A stretch of DNA of 64,000 nt from Mycobacterium marinum (GTDB taxonomy: Bacteria; Actinomycetota; Actinomycetes; Mycobacteriales; Mycobacteriaceae): the NCBI RefSeq assembly GCF_003391395.1, contig NZ_CP024190.1:1922001-1986000 (forward strand). Reading direction: 5' to 3'. This document shows positions 1-8,408 of the stretch, one piece after another; positions within the stretch are counted from its first letter, which is position 1, and each line of letters starts with the position of its first letter. The notes beneath the pieces are model-generated. The model was not told the origin of the DNA, ran no database searches, and was given only the letters and a program-made list of their open reading frames with translations. The position numbers were made by a program, and so were the translations under genes.

Positions 1-278
1 AGCAGGATGACGACCACTCGGTGGCCCGGGAACTGGCGCTGATCAAGGTTCGGGCGGATGCGGGCACCCGCAGTCAGGTGATTGAAGCGGTAAATCTGTT
101 CCGTGGCAAGATCATTGACGTATCGCCGGAATCGCTGACCATCGAGGCCACTGGTGACCGCGGCAAGCTGGAAGCGTTGCTTCGAGTACTGGAGCCGTTC
201 GGCATCCGCGAAATCGCCCAGTCCGGAATGGTGGCGTTGTCCCGCGGTCCGCGCGGCATCGGCACCGCCGCCAAGTAA
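1..278 (+). CDS. ilvN: Acetolactate synthase small (regulatory) subunit, C-terminal part
   Basis: The gene enters from the left edge; the last 91 codons are visible, ending in TAA. They match the C-terminal domain of IlvN, the regulatory subunit that activates the IlvB catalytic subunit and confers valine feedback inhibition in branched-chain amino acid synthesis. The recognisable stretches are ELALIKVRAD, FRGKIIDVSPES and a GDRGKLEALLRVLEPFGIRE-type segment. The ACT domain lies upstream, outside the window. ilvC follows after 42 bp, the usual ilvBNC arrangement, so co-transcription is likely. The start cannot be seen. Confidence 0.93.
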   Translation, partial: QDDDHSVARELALIKVRADAGTRSQVIEAVNLFRGKIIDVSPESLTIEATGDRGKLEALLRVLEPFGIREIAQSGMVALSRGPRGIGTAAK

Positions 279-320
279 ATTCGTACGTTTCGAAAAGACA
301 AGTAAGAAGGAGATATTCAC

Positions 321-1352
321 GTGGCAGACGTGTCATCCCAGGCATTGGAGATGTTCTACGACGATGACGCCGACCTTTCGATCATCCAGGGCCGCAAGGT
401 CGGTGTGATCGGCTACGGCAGCCAGGGACATGCGCACTCGCTGAGTCTGCGCGACTCGGGTGTCCAGGTGCGGGTCGGGCTCAAAGAGGGCTCGAAGTCG
501 CGGGCCAAGGTCGAGGAGCAGGGCATCGAGGTCGATACGCCGGCCAAGGTGGCCGAGTGGGCTGACGTCATCATGGTGCTGGCACCCGACACCGCCCAGG
601 CCGAGATCTTTGCCAACGACATCGAGCCCAACCTCAAGCCTGGTGACGCCTTGTTCTTCGGTCACGGCCTCAACGTCCACTTCGGCCTGATCAAGCCGCC
701 GGCCGACGTCACCGTGGCCATGGTGGCCCCGAAGGGGCCCGGCCACCTGGTGCGCCGTCAGTTCGTCGACGGCAAGGGCGTGCCGTGTCTGATCGCGGTC
801 GACCAGGACCCGACCGGCAAGGGTGAGGCGCTGGCGTTGTCCTATGCCAAGGCGATCGGCGGCACTCGGGCCGGCGTCATCAAGACCACCTTCAAAGACG
901 AGACCGAGACCGACCTGTTCGGCGAACAGGCCGTGTTATGCGGTGGCACAGAGGAACTGGTGAAGACCGGTTTCGATGTGATGGTCGAGGCGGGCTACCC
1001 GCCGGAGATGGCCTACTTCGAGGTGCTGCACGAGCTCAAGCTGATCGTCGACCTGATGTACGAGGGCGGCATCGCCCGGATGAACTACTCGGTGTCGGAC
1101 ACCGCGGAGTTCGGCGGCTACCTGTCCGGTCCGCGCGTGATCGACGCGGGCACCAAGGAGCGGATGCGCGCCATCCTGCGCGACATCCAGAACGGCGACT
1201 TCGTCAAGAAGCTGGTCGCCAACGTCGAGGGCGGCAACAAGCAACTCGAGGCGCTGCGCAAGGAGAACGCCGAGCACCCGATCGAGGTCACCGGTAAGAA
1301 GCTGCGCGACCTGATGAGCTGGGTGGACCGCCCGATCACCGAGACGGCCTAG
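321..1352 (+). CDS. ilvC: Ketol-acid reductoisomerase
   Basis: Second enzyme of valine/isoleucine synthesis: Mg- and NADPH-dependent isomerisation and reduction of acetolactate or acetohydroxybutyrate. The 343-aa product is a class I (short) KARI. Its N-terminal Rossmann domain has the dinucleotide loop VGVIGYGSQGHAHSLSLRDS; the catalytic region contains FFGHGLNVHFG and MVAPKGPGH; the helical C-domain carries the acidic metal ligands in DETETDLFGEQ and the FEVLHELKLIVDL segment. The GTG start at 321 is chosen because an unusually good Shine-Dalgarno (AAGGAGA, 307-313) sits 7 nt upstream; an internal ATG at 351 would give the shorter form used in some annotations. Operonic with ilvN. Confidence 0.97.
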   Translation: MADVSSQALEMFYDDDADLSIIQGRKVGVIGYGSQGHAHSLSLRDSGVQVRVGLKEGSKSRAKVEEQGIEVDTPAKVAEWADVIMVLAPDTAQAEIFANDIEPNLKPGDALFFGHGLNVHFGLIKPPADVTVAMVAPKGPGHLVRRQFVDGKGVPCLIAVDQDPTGKGEALALSYAKAIGGTRAGVIKTTFKDETETDLFGEQAVLCGGTEELVKTGFDVMVEAGYPPEMAYFEVLHELKLIVDLMYEGGIARMNYSVSDTAEFGGYLSGPRVIDAGTKERMRAILRDIQNGDFVKKLVANVEGGNKQLEALRKENAEHPIEVTGKKLRDLMSWVDRPITETA

Positions 1353-1369
1353 CCCTTTGCGGCTCACGG

Positions 1370-1401
1370 CGCCGAGCGTCACACCAGCGTGGCGCTCGGC
1401 G
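1370..1401. terminator. Hairpin between convergent ilvC and wrbA
   Basis: A 13-bp stem (1370-1382 with 1389-1401, one G-T pair) with a 6-nt loop lies just after the ilvC stop. A second copy of the 3' arm (1418-1430) pairs perfectly with the same 5' arm, so two alternative hairpins are possible. There is no T-run, which is normal for mycobacterial terminators. It probably serves both converging genes. Confidence 0.6.
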
Positions 1402-1438
1402 TCGACCGTCACCCTGGCGTGACGCTCGGCGTCCGGGC

Positions 1439-2041
1439 TTAGCCGGAGGCGAGCCGATCGGCGGTGCGCACCACGCGGCGCGCCAGGTGGTCCAAAGCGT
1501 TGGCGGTCGGCTCGTCGATGTCGGTGATGTTGTCGTGGGTGGCCACCAGGCTCGCTCCGTAGGGATTGCCGTCGACGAACTTGAGCGCGTCGGTGTATCC
1601 CGGCGCCACGATGATGCCCCCGAAATGCATCAGCGTGACGTACAGCGTGAGCAGGGTGGTCTCTTGGCCGCCGTGGGCGGTGTTGGTTGAGGTGTAGGCC
1701 GCGTAGATCTTGTCGGCCAGCTTGCCTTCGGCCCACAGCCCGCCGAGTGAGTCGAGGAACTCGCGCAGCTGTGCCGCGACCGATCCGAAACGGGTGGGTG
1801 AACCGAAAATGACCGCGTCGGCCCACACGATGTCGTCTCCGGTGGCAGCCGGAAGGCCTTTGGTCGCTTCGTAGTTGGCCGACCACGCGGGATTGTGGGC
1901 GAACGAATCGGGGTCGCGGGTTTCGGCGACGTGTCGCACCCGTACCTCGGCGCCGGCGGACTCGGCCGCGGCGGCGACGTGCCGCGCCATCGTTGTCCCG
2001 TGGCCGGTGGCCGAGTAGTAAATGACCGCGAGTTTTGTCAT
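1439..2041 (-). CDS. wrbA: WrbA-like NAD(P)H:quinone oxidoreductase
   Basis: A flavodoxin-fold FMN protein of 200 aa, the usual WrbA length. The N-terminal phosphate-binding loop (YYSATGHGTTMA, about residues 8-19), the FGSPTRFGSVAAQLREFLD segment contacting the flavin, and the AYTSTNTAHGGQETTLL loop are all present. WrbA proteins do two-electron reduction of quinones and limit oxidative stress. The start codon overlaps the stop of the upstream flavoprotein gene by 4 bp, so the two are probably translated together. At this place M. tuberculosis has other genes (Rv2998-Rv3000, from memory), so this is a lineage difference. Confidence 0.88.
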   Translation of the reverse strand: MTKLAVIYYSATGHGTTMARHVAAAAESAGAEVRVRHVAETRDPDSFAHNPAWSANYEATKGLPAATGDDIVWADAVIFGSPTRFGSVAAQLREFLDSLGGLWAEGKLADKIYAAYTSTNTAHGGQETTLLTLYVTLMHFGGIIVAPGYTDALKFVDGNPYGASLVATHDNITDIDEPTANALDHLARRVVRTADRLASG

Positions 2042-3468
2042 AGCGATAGCTTAGGCATTTCGGCAATCCCAAACTCGCGACGCAAGAGCGTGCGCGCACA
2101 GTAGTAGCCGGCCATGCCATGGACCCCGGCGCCGGGTGGGGTTGCGGCCGAACACAGGTACACCTTCGGAATCGGCGTGCGCCAAGGATTTAGCCGTGGG
2201 GTGGGGCCAGCCATCGCTCGCCAGACGGAGTTTGCCCCCACCGCGATGTCGCCGCCCACGTAGTTGGCGTTGTGCGCGGCCATCGCGGCCGCGGGCACGC
2301 TGCGAGCCGCCACCACGACGTCACGGAAGCCGGGCGCGAACCGTTCGACGACACGACACACCGCCTCGGTGGCATCGACGGAAGACCCCGCCGGCACATG
2401 GGCGTAGGTCCAAAATGGTCGGTGGCCGCCGTCGTCGACGCGGCCGGGATCGGACGTGTGGGGCGAGGACGCCAGCACCATCGGCCAATCGGCGTGGCGC
2501 CCGGCGGCGATTTCTGCTTCGGCGTGCGCCATCTGCTCGCGGGTACCGCCGAGGTGAAATGTCGGGGCCGTCGCGATCCGGTAATCCGACCACGGGATGT
2601 CGCCGTTGAGCACGAAGTCGACCTTGGCTACCCCGGATCCAAATCGGTACCGGCGCAATGCGGTCGCGTACCGGTTGGGGATCGTGTCCCGATACACCTG
2701 CAGCAATGCCGTGGGTGCGGTGTCGAAGACGGCGACGCCCTGGGGCGGTTCGGTCACCTCGATCCCGGCGGTCAGCTCGCTGCCGTGCGCGCGCAGATCG
2801 GCGATCAGCGCGTCGGTAATCACCTGGCTGCCGCCGATCGGGATGGGCCAGCCGACCCTATGGGCCAGGGTGGCCAGCATCAGCCCCGCGCCGGCCGACA
2901 CCAGCGAAGGCAGCGGCGAAATAGCGTGGGCAGCAACGCCGGTGAACAATGCGCGGGCATCTTCGCCAGCGAGTCCGCGCCATGCTGGGGTGCCCTGCGC
3001 CAGCACGCGTAGACCCAGATGCATGGCGGGGCGCAGCGCGGTGGGTACCGACCGCTTGTCGCCGAGTAGCAAATCGACCGCGGCGTCGCAGTTCTCTACG
3101 AGCGGGCCCAGCAAGCGCTCCCAGGATGGGCCATGCTCGAGTTCGGCGCAGGTTTGCCGCAGATCGCGGTAGGCGATCGCCGCTGGGCGGTCCGGCAGCG
3201 GGTTGGCATAGGAGATGTGCGGCACGGCCAGCCGCACGCCCCGGGCGGCCAGATCGAACTCGACAAAAAACGGCGACGCCAGCGCCAGTGGGTGCACCGC
3301 TGAGCACACGTCGTGCAGGACTCCGGGAAATTCGAAGTCAGCTGCCGTGCGGGCGCCGCCACCGAAGGTCTGTTGGGCCTCTATGACCTGCACTCTTAGA
3401 CCTGCACGAGCACAGATCACCGCTGCGGTCAACCCGTTGGGCCCGCTGCCGACGACGGTGACGTCCAC
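2038..3468 (-). CDS. Phytoene-dehydrogenase-like FAD oxidoreductase (Rv2997-like)
   Basis: 476 aa with an N-terminal FAD/NAD(P) Rossmann motif (VVGSGPNGLTAAVICARAG, residues 5-23) followed by the acidic ribose-binding residue in VIEAQ and the GGGARTA motif of the carotenoid/retinol desaturase family. The C-terminus carries the family signature around YLCSAATPPGAGVHGMAGY, which closes the FAD site. Substrate unknown; no carotenoid genes lie nearby. GTG start at 3468. It diverges from serA with only 30 bp between start codons, so the two promoters must overlap coding sequence. Translationally coupled to wrbA downstream. Confidence 0.85.
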   Translation of the reverse strand: MDVTVVGSGPNGLTAAVICARAGLRVQVIEAQQTFGGGARTAADFEFPGVLHDVCSAVHPLALASPFFVEFDLAARGVRLAVPHISYANPLPDRPAAIAYRDLRQTCAELEHGPSWERLLGPLVENCDAAVDLLLGDKRSVPTALRPAMHLGLRVLAQGTPAWRGLAGEDARALFTGVAAHAISPLPSLVSAGAGLMLATLAHRVGWPIPIGGSQVITDALIADLRAHGSELTAGIEVTEPPQGVAVFDTAPTALLQVYRDTIPNRYATALRRYRFGSGVAKVDFVLNGDIPWSDYRIATAPTFHLGGTREQMAHAEAEIAAGRHADWPMVLASSPHTSDPGRVDDGGHRPFWTYAHVPAGSSVDATEAVCRVVERFAPGFRDVVVAARSVPAAAMAAHNANYVGGDIAVGANSVWRAMAGPTPRLNPWRTPIPKVYLCSAATPPGAGVHGMAGYYCARTLLRREFGIAEMPKLSL

Positions 3469-3486
3469 CCCATGATTACAGCCGAC

Positions 3487-3492
3487 TACGCT
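3487..3492 (+). promoter_or_regulatory. Minus-10 box of a leaderless serA promoter
   Basis: TACGCT fits the mycobacterial TANNNT -10 element and is followed by exactly 6 nt before the GTG at 3499, which puts the predicted transcription start on the start codon. No clear -35 is visible, and no Shine-Dalgarno precedes the GTG. This supports 3499 rather than the ATG at 3472 as the serA start. Confidence 0.5.
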
Positions 3493-3498
3493 GGCCGC

Positions 3499-5085
3499 GT
3501 GAACCTCCCTGTTGTGTTAATAGCCGACAAACTTGCTCAATCAACAGTCGCTGCCCTGGGAGACCAGGTCGAGGTGCGCTGGGTGGACGGTCCTGACCGG
3601 GAAAAGCTGCTGGCCGCGGTGCCCGAGGCCGACGCGTTGTTGGTGCGTTCGGCCACCACGGTCGACGCCGAGGTACTTGCCGCGGCGACCAAGCTCAAGA
3701 TCGTCGCGCGCGCCGGCGTGGGGCTGGATAACGTCGACGTGGATGCGGCTACCACGCGCGGTGTGCTGGTGGTCAACGCTCCCACCTCCAACATTCACAG
3801 CGCCGCCGAGCACGCGATGGCGCTGCTGCTGGCCGCCGCTCGCCAGATCCCGGCCGCCGACGCCTCATTGCGCGAGCACACCTGGAAGCGGTCATCGTTT
3901 TCCGGTGCGGAGATCTTCGGCAAGACCGTCGGGGTGGTGGGTCTGGGCCGGATCGGGCAGTTGGTCGCACAGCGCGTCGAGGCGTTCGGTGCCCATGTGG
4001 TCGCCTACGACCCCTACGTGTCGCCCGCGCGCGCGGCTCAGCTGGGCATTGAGCTGCTGCCCCTGGACGACCTGCTGGCCCGTGCCGACTTCATCTCGGT
4101 GCACCTGCCCAAGACGCCCGAGACGGCCGGCCTGCTCGGCAAGGAGGCGCTGGCCAAGACCAAGCCCGGCGTCATCATCGTCAACGCCGCACGCGGTGGA
4201 TTGATCGACGAGTCAGCGCTGGCGGAGGCCATCACCAGCGGCCACGTCCGTGGGGCCGGGCTCGACGTGTTCGCCACCGAACCGTGCACCGACAGCCCGC
4301 TGTTCGAGCTACCGCAGGTCGTGGTCACACCGCATTTGGGGGCCTCCACCGCCGAGGCCCAGGACCGGGCCGGAACCGACGTCGCCGCCAGCGTGAAGCT
4401 GGCGCTGGCCGGTGAGTTCGTTCCCGACGCGGTGAACATCGCCGGTGGTGCGGTCAACGAGGAGGTGGCCCCGTGGCTGGATCTGGCCTGCAAACTCGGG
4501 GTACTGGCCGCCGCGCTGTCCGATGAACCACCGGTGTCGCTGTCGGTTCAGGCCCGTGGCGAGCTGGCGTCTGAAGACGTCGAGGTGCTCAAGCTGTCGG
4601 CACTGCGCGGTCTGTTCTCGGCGGTCGTCGAAGGCCCGGTGACCTTCGTCAATGCGCCGGCGCTGGCCGCCGAACGCGGTGTTTCCGTCGAGATCAGCAA
4701 GGCCTCCGAGAGCCCCAACCACCGCAGCGTCGTCGACGTGCGTGTCGTCGGGGCGGACGGCTCGGTGGTGAGCGTCTCGGGCACGTTGTACGGCGCGCAG
4801 TTGACCCACAAGATCGTTCAGATCAACGGCCGGCACTTCGACCTGCGGGCCGAGGGGACCAACCTGATCGTCAACTACGTCGACCAGCCGGGGGCTTTGG
4901 GCAAGATCGGCACGCTGCTGGGTGCGGCCGGGGTGAACATCCATGCCGCGCAGCTCTCCGAGGACGTGGAGGGCCCGGGCGCCACCGTTCTGCTGCGCCT
5001 GGACCAGGATGTGCCTGAGGACGTGCGTTCGGCCATCGCCGCCGCGGTGGGCGCCAACAGGCTTGAAGTGGTCGATCTCTCGTGA
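3499..5085 (+). CDS. serA: D-3-phosphoglycerate dehydrogenase
   Basis: First step of serine synthesis (3-phosphoglycerate to phosphohydroxypyruvate, NAD-dependent). The 528-aa product is the long (type I) form found in mycobacteria. It has a substrate-binding domain, a nucleotide-binding domain with TVGVVGLGRIGQLVAQ, catalytic residues in NAARGGLIDESAL and TPHLGASTAEAQ (His), an intervening domain (about 310-450) and a C-terminal ACT domain (YVDQPGALGKIGTLLGAAGV) for serine feedback. The start is set at GTG 3499, giving the length and N-terminus (VNLPVVLIADKLAQ) of the M. tuberculosis enzyme; an upstream in-frame ATG at 3472 would add 9 residues. leuB follows after 55 bp. Confidence 0.96.
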   Translation: MNLPVVLIADKLAQSTVAALGDQVEVRWVDGPDREKLLAAVPEADALLVRSATTVDAEVLAAATKLKIVARAGVGLDNVDVDAATTRGVLVVNAPTSNIHSAAEHAMALLLAAARQIPAADASLREHTWKRSSFSGAEIFGKTVGVVGLGRIGQLVAQRVEAFGAHVVAYDPYVSPARAAQLGIELLPLDDLLARADFISVHLPKTPETAGLLGKEALAKTKPGVIIVNAARGGLIDESALAEAITSGHVRGAGLDVFATEPCTDSPLFELPQVVVTPHLGASTAEAQDRAGTDVAASVKLALAGEFVPDAVNIAGGAVNEEVAPWLDLACKLGVLAAALSDEPPVSLSVQARGELASEDVEVLKLSALRGLFSAVVEGPVTFVNAPALAAERGVSVEISKASESPNHRSVVDVRVVGADGSVVSVSGTLYGAQLTHKIVQINGRHFDLRAEGTNLIVNYVDQPGALGKIGTLLGAAGVNIHAAQLSEDVEGPGATVLLRLDQDVPEDVRSAIAAAVGANRLEVVDLS

Positions 5086-5140
5086 GCCGCAGCGGTGACG
5101 GCGTGGCGCGAAACGACGTGGGGGCAGGAGAGCGATACCG

Positions 5141-6160
5141 ATGAAATTAGCGATCGTTGCCGGTGACGGGATCGGTCCCGAGGTGGTGGCCCAAGCGGTC
5201 AAGGTCCTCGACGTGGTCCAGCCGGGTGTCGAGAAGACGAACTATGACCTGGGTGCACGGCGTTTTCATGCCACCGGCGAGATATTGCCGGATTCGGTGA
5301 TCGCGGAGTTACGCGAGCACGATGCCATCTTGTTGGGCGCGATCGGTGACCCGTCGGTGCCCAGCGGCGTGCTCGAGCGGGGTCTGCTACTACGGCTTCG
5401 ATTCGAGCTGGACCACCACATCAATCTTCGTCCGGGTCGGCTGTATCCGGGAGTGAAGAGCCCGTTGGCGTTGGAGCCGGGCAATCCCGAGATCGACTTC
5501 GTGGTGGTGCGTGAGGGAACGGAAGGCCCTTACACCGGAAACGGCGGCGCGATTCGGGTCGGCACGGCCAATGAGGTTGCCACCGAGGTCAGCGTGAACA
5601 CCGCCTTCGGGGTGCGCAGAGTGGTGCGGGACGCCTTCGAACGAGCCATGCGGCGGCGCAAGCACCTGACCCTGGTGCACAAGAACAACGTGCTGACCTT
5701 TGCGGGCTCGCTGTGGTGGCGGACCGTGCAGGAGATCGGCGAAGAGTATCCCGATATCGAGTTGGCCTACCAGCACGTCGATGCGGCGACCATCCACATG
5801 GTTACCGATCCCGGCCGCTTTGACGTGATCGTCACCGACAACTTGTTCGGCGACATCATCACCGACCTGGCGGCGGCCGTGTGCGGTGGAATCGGCCTGG
5901 CCGCCAGCGGAAACATCGATGCGACCCGGACCAACCCGTCGATGTTCGAGCCGGTGCACGGAAGTGCGCCCGATATCGCCGGTCAGGGCATCGCCGATCC
6001 GACCGCGGCCATCATGTCGGTGTCGCTGCTGCTTGCCCACCTGGGCCTGGACGACGCGGCTAGCCGGGTGGATCGGGCGGTCGAGGGTTACTTGGCAACT
6101 CGCGGGAACGAACGGCTTGCCACCGCCGCAGTCGGCGAGCGGATTGCGGCCGCTCTCTAG
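5141..6160 (+). CDS. leuB: 3-isopropylmalate dehydrogenase
   Basis: Third step of leucine synthesis: NAD- and Mg-dependent oxidative decarboxylation of 3-isopropylmalate. 339 aa. The N-terminus LAIVAGDGIGPEVVAQAVKVL, the substrate-binding RPGRLYPG, VVREGTEGPYTGNGG, the catalytic Lys in LVHKNNVL, the metal-binding VTDNLFGDIITDLAA and the NAD-binding EPVHGSAPDIAGQGIADP are all intact. The ATG has a GGGGCAGGAG ribosome site a few nt upstream. The 3' end overlaps the converging MFS gene by about 100 bp. Probably co-expressed with serA. Confidence 0.97.
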   Translation: MKLAIVAGDGIGPEVVAQAVKVLDVVQPGVEKTNYDLGARRFHATGEILPDSVIAELREHDAILLGAIGDPSVPSGVLERGLLLRLRFELDHHINLRPGRLYPGVKSPLALEPGNPEIDFVVVREGTEGPYTGNGGAIRVGTANEVATEVSVNTAFGVRRVVRDAFERAMRRRKHLTLVHKNNVLTFAGSLWWRTVQEIGEEYPDIELAYQHVDAATIHMVTDPGRFDVIVTDNLFGDIITDLAAAVCGGIGLAASGNIDATRTNPSMFEPVHGSAPDIAGQGIADPTAAIMSVSLLLAHLGLDDAASRVDRAVEGYLATRGNERLATAAVGERIAAAL

Positions 6161-7364
6161 GCTCCAACCCGGGCGGACGTAGCCGGGTGGGAACCAGCGG
6201 TATCGCTGCCAGCGGGAACAACCCGCACAGTCCCCAGGCCAGTGGGTAGGCAGCCGTGGTGATCAGCGCACCGAAGATGGGAGGCCCGGCGGCCGCCATC
6301 AGGCGCTGAGTGGTGTTTTGAACGCCCAATGCGCGTCCGCTCCAGTACGGCCCGGCGTATTCCGTGATCGCGGTTGCCTGCAGCCCATTGTCGAGCACTG
6401 CGATCACCGTGATCGTGATCATCAGTAGGACGTCATACCGGGAGCCCTCGTCGTCGACGAGCGCGAGCAGGAACAGGGCGGCGGCCGACGCGATCGCGAT
6501 GACGCGCACCGGTCGCATCCGCGAACCCACGCGGTCGGACCAGCGGCCTACCGCGATGCGGCCCAGCGCGCCCAGCAGCTGCGAGACGGTCACCAGGATT
6601 CCGGCAGTGGCAACCGGCCAGCCGTGATGATTCATCAGCCAAACCAGCATGAACGTGACGGTCACGGTCTGGGGCATCATCAGCAGCGCCGAGGACGCAT
6701 GAATTCGCCACAACACCACCGAACCCCGATACGGGCTGGCAAGTTCTTCCTTGCTGGCCACCTTGCGGGACTTGCGGGGCGGGTCGACCACGCCGACCAG
6801 GCTGGCTACCGCGGCGATCGTGCAAAAGGCAGCGGGAAACATCAACGCGTTGTGAATGCTGTGTTCGGCCAGCTCGGGGATCACCAGCGCACCTAGGGCG
6901 ATTCCCAGTGGTTGCGCCGTCTGACGGATACCCATCGCCAACCCACGTTGATGGGGCGGAAACCAGCCCGACACCAACCGGCCGCCGGCGCTGTTACAGC
7001 TGGCGGCCGCCATGCCGCCGAGGAACAGATAGATGCCCATCAACAACAGCGAATCCACCGATGCCGCGGCATAGGCGGCGATCGCGGTGAGCGCCGAGCC
7101 CACGGTCATCACGATCTGCTCGCCGACGTGGTCCAACACATAGCCCCAGGCGACCAGCGTTACCACCATGCCCCAGCTGGGCATCGAGGCCAGCAGACCC
7201 GCCTCGGCCAGCGGGGTGTCGCGCGCGTTTTCCAACCGGGGGATCAGGAAGGCGACACCGTTGATGAATAGAAATGAGCTTGCTGTGACGATCAGCGAGA
7301 CGATCACAATCCACCACCGCGCGGAAAGACTCAGTTCCTGTGTGGCGCTCGACTCATCAGGCAC
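6060..7364 (-). CDS. Major facilitator superfamily transporter (Rv2994-like)
   Basis: 434-aa polytopic membrane protein with about 12 hydrophobic segments starting at residue 17. The loop-2/3 type motif GYVLDHVGEQIVMTVGSAL (about 75-95) and the repeated half-motif RIAVGRWSDRVGSRMRP (about 275) are typical of MFS carriers. The cytosolic tail is very basic and proline-rich (ERPQSARRLRRW). Substrate not predictable; the family includes drug, sugar and organic-acid carriers. The last 34 codons lie antisense inside the 3' end of leuB; the hydrophobic core ends before the overlap, so that tail may be dispensable. Confidence 0.88.
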   Translation of the reverse strand: MPDESSATQELSLSARWWIVIVSLIVTASSFLFINGVAFLIPRLENARDTPLAEAGLLASMPSWGMVVTLVAWGYVLDHVGEQIVMTVGSALTAIAAYAAASVDSLLLMGIYLFLGGMAAASCNSAGGRLVSGWFPPHQRGLAMGIRQTAQPLGIALGALVIPELAEHSIHNALMFPAAFCTIAAVASLVGVVDPPRKSRKVASKEELASPYRGSVVLWRIHASSALLMMPQTVTVTFMLVWLMNHHGWPVATAGILVTVSQLLGALGRIAVGRWSDRVGSRMRPVRVIAIASAAALFLLALVDDEGSRYDVLLMITITVIAVLDNGLQATAITEYAGPYWSGRALGVQNTTQRLMAAAGPPIFGALITTAAYPLAWGLCGLFPLAAIPLVPTRLRPPGLEPRERPQSARRLRRWQAVRSRELPSNPRPPDPPG

Positions 7365-7480
7365 TAGCTAATGCTTGCACACCTCTGCGCTGTCGGGTGG
7401 CGCAGCGGGATCGGCGGACTCGGCGCAGGGCGCCATCGAATCGCTTTCCAGTAGGATCGCCGGGCCGCAGCGCGCCCAGG

Positions 7481-7601
7481 CCCGCTAGGTGGGATTGCGG
7501 GGCTTCTCATCGGGCCGTGCCAGCCCGAATCGTCGCCCCGCTAGGTGGGATTGCGGGGCTTCTCATCGGGCCGTGCCAGCCCGAATCGTCGCCCCGCTAG
7601 G
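7481..7601. repeat. 56-bp tandem duplication upstream of the FAH gene
   Basis: Two perfect copies of a 56-bp unit (7481-7536 and 7537-7592) are followed by the first 9 bp of a third (7593-7601). The unit begins CCCGCTAGG. The array ends 9 bp before the start codon of the FAH-family gene, and the partial third copy supplies the first half of its predicted -10 box. Perfect identity suggests a recent slippage or duplication event. Confidence 0.95.
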
Positions 7602-7603
7602 CT
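7598..7603 (+). promoter_or_regulatory. Minus-10 box for the FAH-gltX transcript
   Basis: TAGGCT matches TANNNT and lies 7 nt before the ATG at 7611, the spacing of leaderless mycobacterial transcripts. No Shine-Dalgarno precedes the ATG. The 56-bp duplication abuts this element; upstream copies of the same segment read TAGGTG and would be poorer. Confidence 0.4.
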
Positions 7604-7610
7604 CATCCGA

Positions 7611-8408
7611 ATGCGCCTTGGACGTATTGCCAGCCCTGACGGGGTCGCCTTCGCCAGCATCGAAGGCGAGTTAGACAATCCGGGTGCGATGACCGCCCGG
7701 GAGATCGCGGAGCACCCTTTCGGGACGCCGAACTTCACCGGCCGCTCGTGGCCGTTGGCCGATGTGCGGCTGCTGGCCCCGATACTTGCCAGCAAGGTGG
7801 TCTGTGTCGGCAAGAATTACACCGATCACATCGCGGAGATGGGCGGCCAAACCGGTCCGACGCCGGCGGATCCGGTGATATTCCTCAAGCCCAACACGGC
7901 GATCGTCGGTCCGAACGTGCCGATTCGGTTGCCCGCCAACGCATCACCAGTCCACTTCGAAGGCGAACTGGCGATTGTGATCGGCCGGCCGTGTAAGGAC
8001 GTGTCGGCCGCGCAGGCGGTCGACAACATCCTCGGCTACACCATCGGCAATGACGTGTCCGCCCGCGATCAGCAGAAATCCGACGGGCAATGGACCCGGG
8101 CCAAAGGCCATGACACATTCTGTCCGGTCGGGCCATGGATCGTTACCGATGTCGACCCTGCCGACCTCGAACTGCGCACCGAAGTCAATGGTGCGGTCAA
8201 GCAGCACGCGCGTACCTCGCTGATGATCCACGATGTGGGTGCCATCGTGGAGTGGATCTCGGCGGTAATGACATTGCTGCCCGGTGATCTCATCCTCACC
8301 GGAACACCCGCGGGGGTCGGTCCCATCGAAGACGGTGACACCGTCTCCATCACCATCGAGGGGATCGGCACCCTGACCAACCCCGTAGTCCGTAAAGGAA
8401 AGTCGTGA
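7611..8408 (+). CDS. Fumarylacetoacetate hydrolase family protein (Rv2993c-like)
   Basis: 265 aa. The C-terminal FAH fold is complete: LASKVVCVGKNYTDHIAEMG, the metal ligands in VHFEGELAIVIGR and GYTIGNDVSARDQQ, and the closing LLPGDLILTGTPAGVGP motif. Such enzymes cleave or decarboxylate acylpyruvates, 2-hydroxyhepta-dienedioate or oxaloacetate; the exact substrate is not evident. The ATG at 7611 is chosen because upstream in-frame codons fall inside the tandem duplication, and MRLGRIASPDGVAFAS is the expected N-terminus. The stop overlaps the gltX GTG by 4 bp, so gltX depends on this transcript. Confidence 0.9.
   Translation: MRLGRIASPDGVAFASIEGELDNPGAMTAREIAEHPFGTPNFTGRSWPLADVRLLAPILASKVVCVGKNYTDHIAEMGGQTGPTPADPVIFLKPNTAIVGPNVPIRLPANASPVHFEGELAIVIGRPCKDVSAAQAVDNILGYTIGNDVSARDQQKSDGQWTRAKGHDTFCPVGPWIVTDVDPADLELRTEVNGAVKQHARTSLMIHDVGAIVEWISAVMTLLPGDLILTGTPAGVGPIEDGDTVSITIEGIGTLTNPVVRKGKS

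Noticed and set aside
936..2120. Minus-strand frame across ilvC and wrbA
   Set aside because: Antisense to ilvC and out of frame with wrbA; composition is low-complexity Arg/His/Gly.
7481..7601. 56-bp repeats as a mobile element or CRISPR
   Set aside because: Only two direct copies with no spacer, no terminal inverted repeats and no transposase; a simple tandem duplication.
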